Part shown: positions 47,680-49,886 of the stretch, piece by piece
How the letters are laid out: every line of letters begins with the position of its first letter
How positions within the stretch are numbered: position 1 is the first letter of the stretch
Source: Bacillota bacterium
GTDB taxonomy: Bacteria > Bacillota_I > Bacilli_A > RF39 > UBA660
Assembly: GCA_015059155.1 (NCBI GenBank)
Contig: SVAX01000009.1
Coordinates: 1-49,886 of the forward strand
Reading direction: 5' to 3'
DNA length: 49,886 bases
Translations under genes and position numbers: made by a program
Notes under the pieces: generated by a model
What the model was told of the DNA's origin: nothing
Databases searched by the model: none
What the model saw: only the letters and a program-made list of their open reading frames with translations

Positions 47680-48265
47680 TAAAACTCCTTTATTATATAG
47701 AATATGTAAAGTAGTATTAGGATTTATTTTTAAACTTTATTATAATCCTAAAATAGTAGGTAAAGAAAATATACCTAAAGAAGGCCCTATAATAGTTGCT
47801 GGAAACCATGTTCACTTATTTGATCAATGTTTGACAATATTATCTACTAAAAGATATCTTTGTTATATGGCAAAAAAAGAATATTTTGATAATAAAAAAG
47901 TAGCATGGTTTTTTAAAGGTAATGGGTGTATTCCTGTAGATAGAAGTAAGAAAGATCCCATTGCCAAAGAGAAAGCTCTTGCTATGTTAAAAAATAATGG
48001 AGCTATAGGTATATTTCCTGAGGGTACTAGAAATAGAACTCAAGAATTATTACAACCATTTAAATTTGGTGCGGTTAGTTTAGCTGGGAAATCAAATGCA
48101 ACTATAGTTCCTTTTGCTATAACAGGAGAATATAAATTTAGAAGTAAAGATTTAAAAATTACTTTTGCTAAACCTTTTAAAGTAGGAAATATGACTTTGG
48201 AAGCAGCAAATGAAAAATTATATAAACAAATTTTAAAAATAATAAAAAAAAATAAAATATTATGA
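47672..48265 (+). CDS. 1-acyl-sn-glycerol-3-phosphate acyltransferase family protein (second copy)
   Basis: AGNHVHLFDQ (HX4D), GIFPEGTRNRTQELLQPFKFGAV. Confidence 0.9.
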   Translation: MNNKTPLLYRICKVVLGFIFKLYYNPKIVGKENIPKEGPIIVAGNHVHLFDQCLTILSTKRYLCYMAKKEYFDNKKVAWFFKGNGCIPVDRSKKDPIAKEKALAMLKNNGAIGIFPEGTRNRTQELLQPFKFGAVSLAGKSNATIVPFAITGEYKFRSKDLKITFAKPFKVGNMTLEAANEKLYKQILKIIKKNKIL

Positions 48266-48295
48266 TATAATATAAAAAGAAAGAGGAGAGATAGT

Positions 48296-48835
48296 ATGGA
48301 ATTAAAAGGAAGTAAAACAGAACAAAATTTAATGGCTGCATTTGCAGGAGAAAGTCAAGCAAGAAATAAATATAGTTATTTTGCTAGTAAAGCTAAAAAG
48401 GATGGTTATGAACAAATAGCTGCTATATTTGAAGAAACTGCTAATAATGAAAAAGAACATGCTAAAATGTGGTTTAAATTATTAGAAGGTGGATCAATTA
48501 AATCAACACCTGAAAATTTACAGGCTGCTGCTGAAGGAGAAAACTATGAATGGACTGATATGTATGCAGGATTTGCTGAAACAGCAAAAGAGGAAGGTTT
48601 CAATCATATTGCATTCCTATTTAGTGAAGTAGCTAAAATAGAAAAAGAACACGAAGAAAGATATAAAAAATTATTAAAGAATATTGAAGATGAGTTAGTT
48701 TTCTCTAATGATGGAGATACAATTTGGGTATGTCGCAATTGTGGGCATGTAGTAGTAGGTAAGAAAGCTCCAAAATTATGTCCAGTATGTGAACATCCAC
48801 AAAGTTTTTTTGAAAGAAAAGCTAATAATTATTAA
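48296..48835 (+). CDS. Rubrerythrin
   Basis: Ferritin-like [15 protein letters not shown]...[14 protein letters not shown] and C-terminal rubredoxin [27 protein letters not shown]. Confidence 0.96.
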   Translation: MELKGSKTEQNLMAAFAGESQARNKYSYFASKAKKDGYEQIAAIFEETANNEKEHAKMWFKLLEGGSIKSTPENLQAAAEGENYEWTDMYAGFAETAKEEGFNHIAFLFSEVAKIEKEHEERYKKLLKNIEDELVFSNDGDTIWVCRNCGHVVVGKKAPKLCPVCEHPQSFFERKANNY

Positions 48836-48840
48836 AAAGA

Positions 48841-48870
48841 GTAAAGAAAGGGTAAAATCTTTACTTTTTT
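48841..48870 (+). terminator. Intrinsic terminator
   Basis: GTAAAGAaagggtaaaaTCTTTACtttttt. Confidence 0.75.
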
Positions 48871-48894
48871 CTTATTTTTTATAATAAAAAAGTG

Positions 48895-48923
48895 TTGACA
48901 AACATATATTTAAATGTTATATT
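48895..48923 (+). promoter_or_regulatory. Promoter of the rpsL-rpsG operon (TTGACA, 17-bp spacer, TATATT)
   Basis: ttgacaaacatatatttaaatgttatatt, upstream of an approximately 85-nt leader. Confidence 0.75.
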
Positions 48924-49016
48924 ATTTATACGTTTTAATTTGGGTTTGCCTTGAGCAAATCTTTAATTAAGGTAAAAATGAAACACCTGGAGGTGTGGAA
49001 AGAAAGGAGAAAAAAT

Positions 49017-49436
49017 ATGCCAACAATAAACCAATTAGTAAGAAAGAGAAGATCTCAAAAAACTAAAAAGAGTAAATCACCTGTTTTAAATATTGGATAT
49101 AACAGTAAAGATAAAGTTCAAACTAATAGAACAGCTCCACAAAAACGTGGTGTATGTACTCGTGTTGGAACAATGACACCAAAGAAACCAAACTCAGCTT
49201 TAAGAAAATATGCTCGTGTTAGACTTTCAAATAACATGGAAGTTACAGCATATATTCCAGGAGAAGGACATAACTTACAAGAACACAGTGTTGTATTAAT
49301 ACGTGGAGGACGTGTTAAAGACTTAATCGGTGTTCGTTATCACATTGTTCGTGGAACATTAGATACAGCTGGTATCGAAAAACGTCGTCAAGGACGTAGT
49401 AAATATGGTACTAAAAAACCAAAAGCAGCAAAATAA
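49017..49436 (+). CDS. rpsL: 30S ribosomal protein S12
   Basis: [35 protein letters not shown]...[17 protein letters not shown]; start at 49017 after aaaggag, not the 48951 in the track. Confidence 0.97.
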   Translation: MPTINQLVRKRRSQKTKKSKSPVLNIGYNSKDKVQTNRTAPQKRGVCTRVGTMTPKKPNSALRKYARVRLSNNMEVTAYIPGEGHNLQEHSVVLIRGGRVKDLIGVRYHIVRGTLDTAGIEKRRQGRSKYGTKKPKAAK

Positions 49437-49456
49437 TAAATAAAGGAGGAAATTAA

Positions 49457-49886
49457 ATGCGTAAAAGACGTGCAGTTAAAAGAGACGTTTTGGCAGATCC
49501 TATATATAATTCAAAAGTAGTTACTAAGTTAATTAATACTATTATGATAGATGGTAAAAAAGGAACTGCTCAAAAAATCTTTTATGGTGCTATGGATATA
49601 GTTAAAGAAAAAACTAATCAAGAACCTATGGATGTTTTAAATAAAGCTTTAGAAAATATAATGCCTCAACTAGAAGTTAAATCTCGCCGTGTAGGTGGAG
49701 CTAACTATCAAGTACCAGTTGAAGTAAAACCAGAAAGAAAACAAGCTTTAGGATTCAGATGGTTAATAAATTATGCTAGATTACGTGGAGGACACTCTAT
49801 GGCTGATAATTTAGCTAATGAAATAATTGATGCATCTAATGGAACTGGTGCAGCAGTTAAAAAACGTGAAGAAACTCACAGAATGG
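49457..49886 (+). CDS. rpsG: 30S ribosomal protein S7, 3' truncated by the window edge
   Basis: [49 protein letters not shown]...[11 protein letters not shown]...[15 protein letters not shown]; not in the ORF track. Confidence 0.96.
   Translation, partial: MRKRRAVKRDVLADPIYNSKVVTKLINTIMIDGKKGTAQKIFYGAMDIVKEKTNQEPMDVLNKALENIMPQLEVKSRRVGGANYQVPVEVKPERKQALGFRWLINYARLRGGHSMADNLANEIIDASNGTGAAVKKREETHRM

Noticed and set aside
1-49886. tRNA/rRNA genes, transposases, CRISPR arrays, classical restriction-modification operons
   Set aside because: Looked for tRNA T-arm-like ggttcga/ggttcaa patterns, IS ends and repeat-spacer structure by eye; nothing convincing was found, though reading by eye could miss items.

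Overview
AT-rich, mostly + strand window from a low-GC Bacillota genome, probably an uncultured or gut-type Bacilli lineage (taxonomy is inference). Most of it is housekeeping: rodA, tmk, ltaS-like, tex, rpsU, yqeY, ackA, nrnA, pgk, tpiA, PFOR, rnj, rpsD, thyA, folA, ezrA, T-box/thrS, plsC-acyl-CoA ligase-plsC, rubrerythrin and rpsL-rpsG. Sporulation signatures are present: Spo0A, a SpoVID-like LysM protein next to a YsxE/CotS-like kinase, an orphan histidine kinase, and 0A-box-like sites. The accessory content is: (i) a peptidase-C39 ABC transporter bacteriocin locus (about 13.1-16.1 kb) with two short double-glycine peptides and a third overlapping small membrane ORF, all three absent from the ORF track; (ii) three solitary phage/defence-type genes (KilA-N, DUF1016, Bro-N), each carrying an internal palindrome written in locally rare codons; (iii) two prepilin-like/DUF6273-type paralogs; (iv) a thioester-domain surface protein. 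The most interesting leads are the bacteriocin locus, where the third ORF resembles the C-terminus of peptide 2, and the palindromes. All family assignments come from reading motifs by eye; no searches were run.
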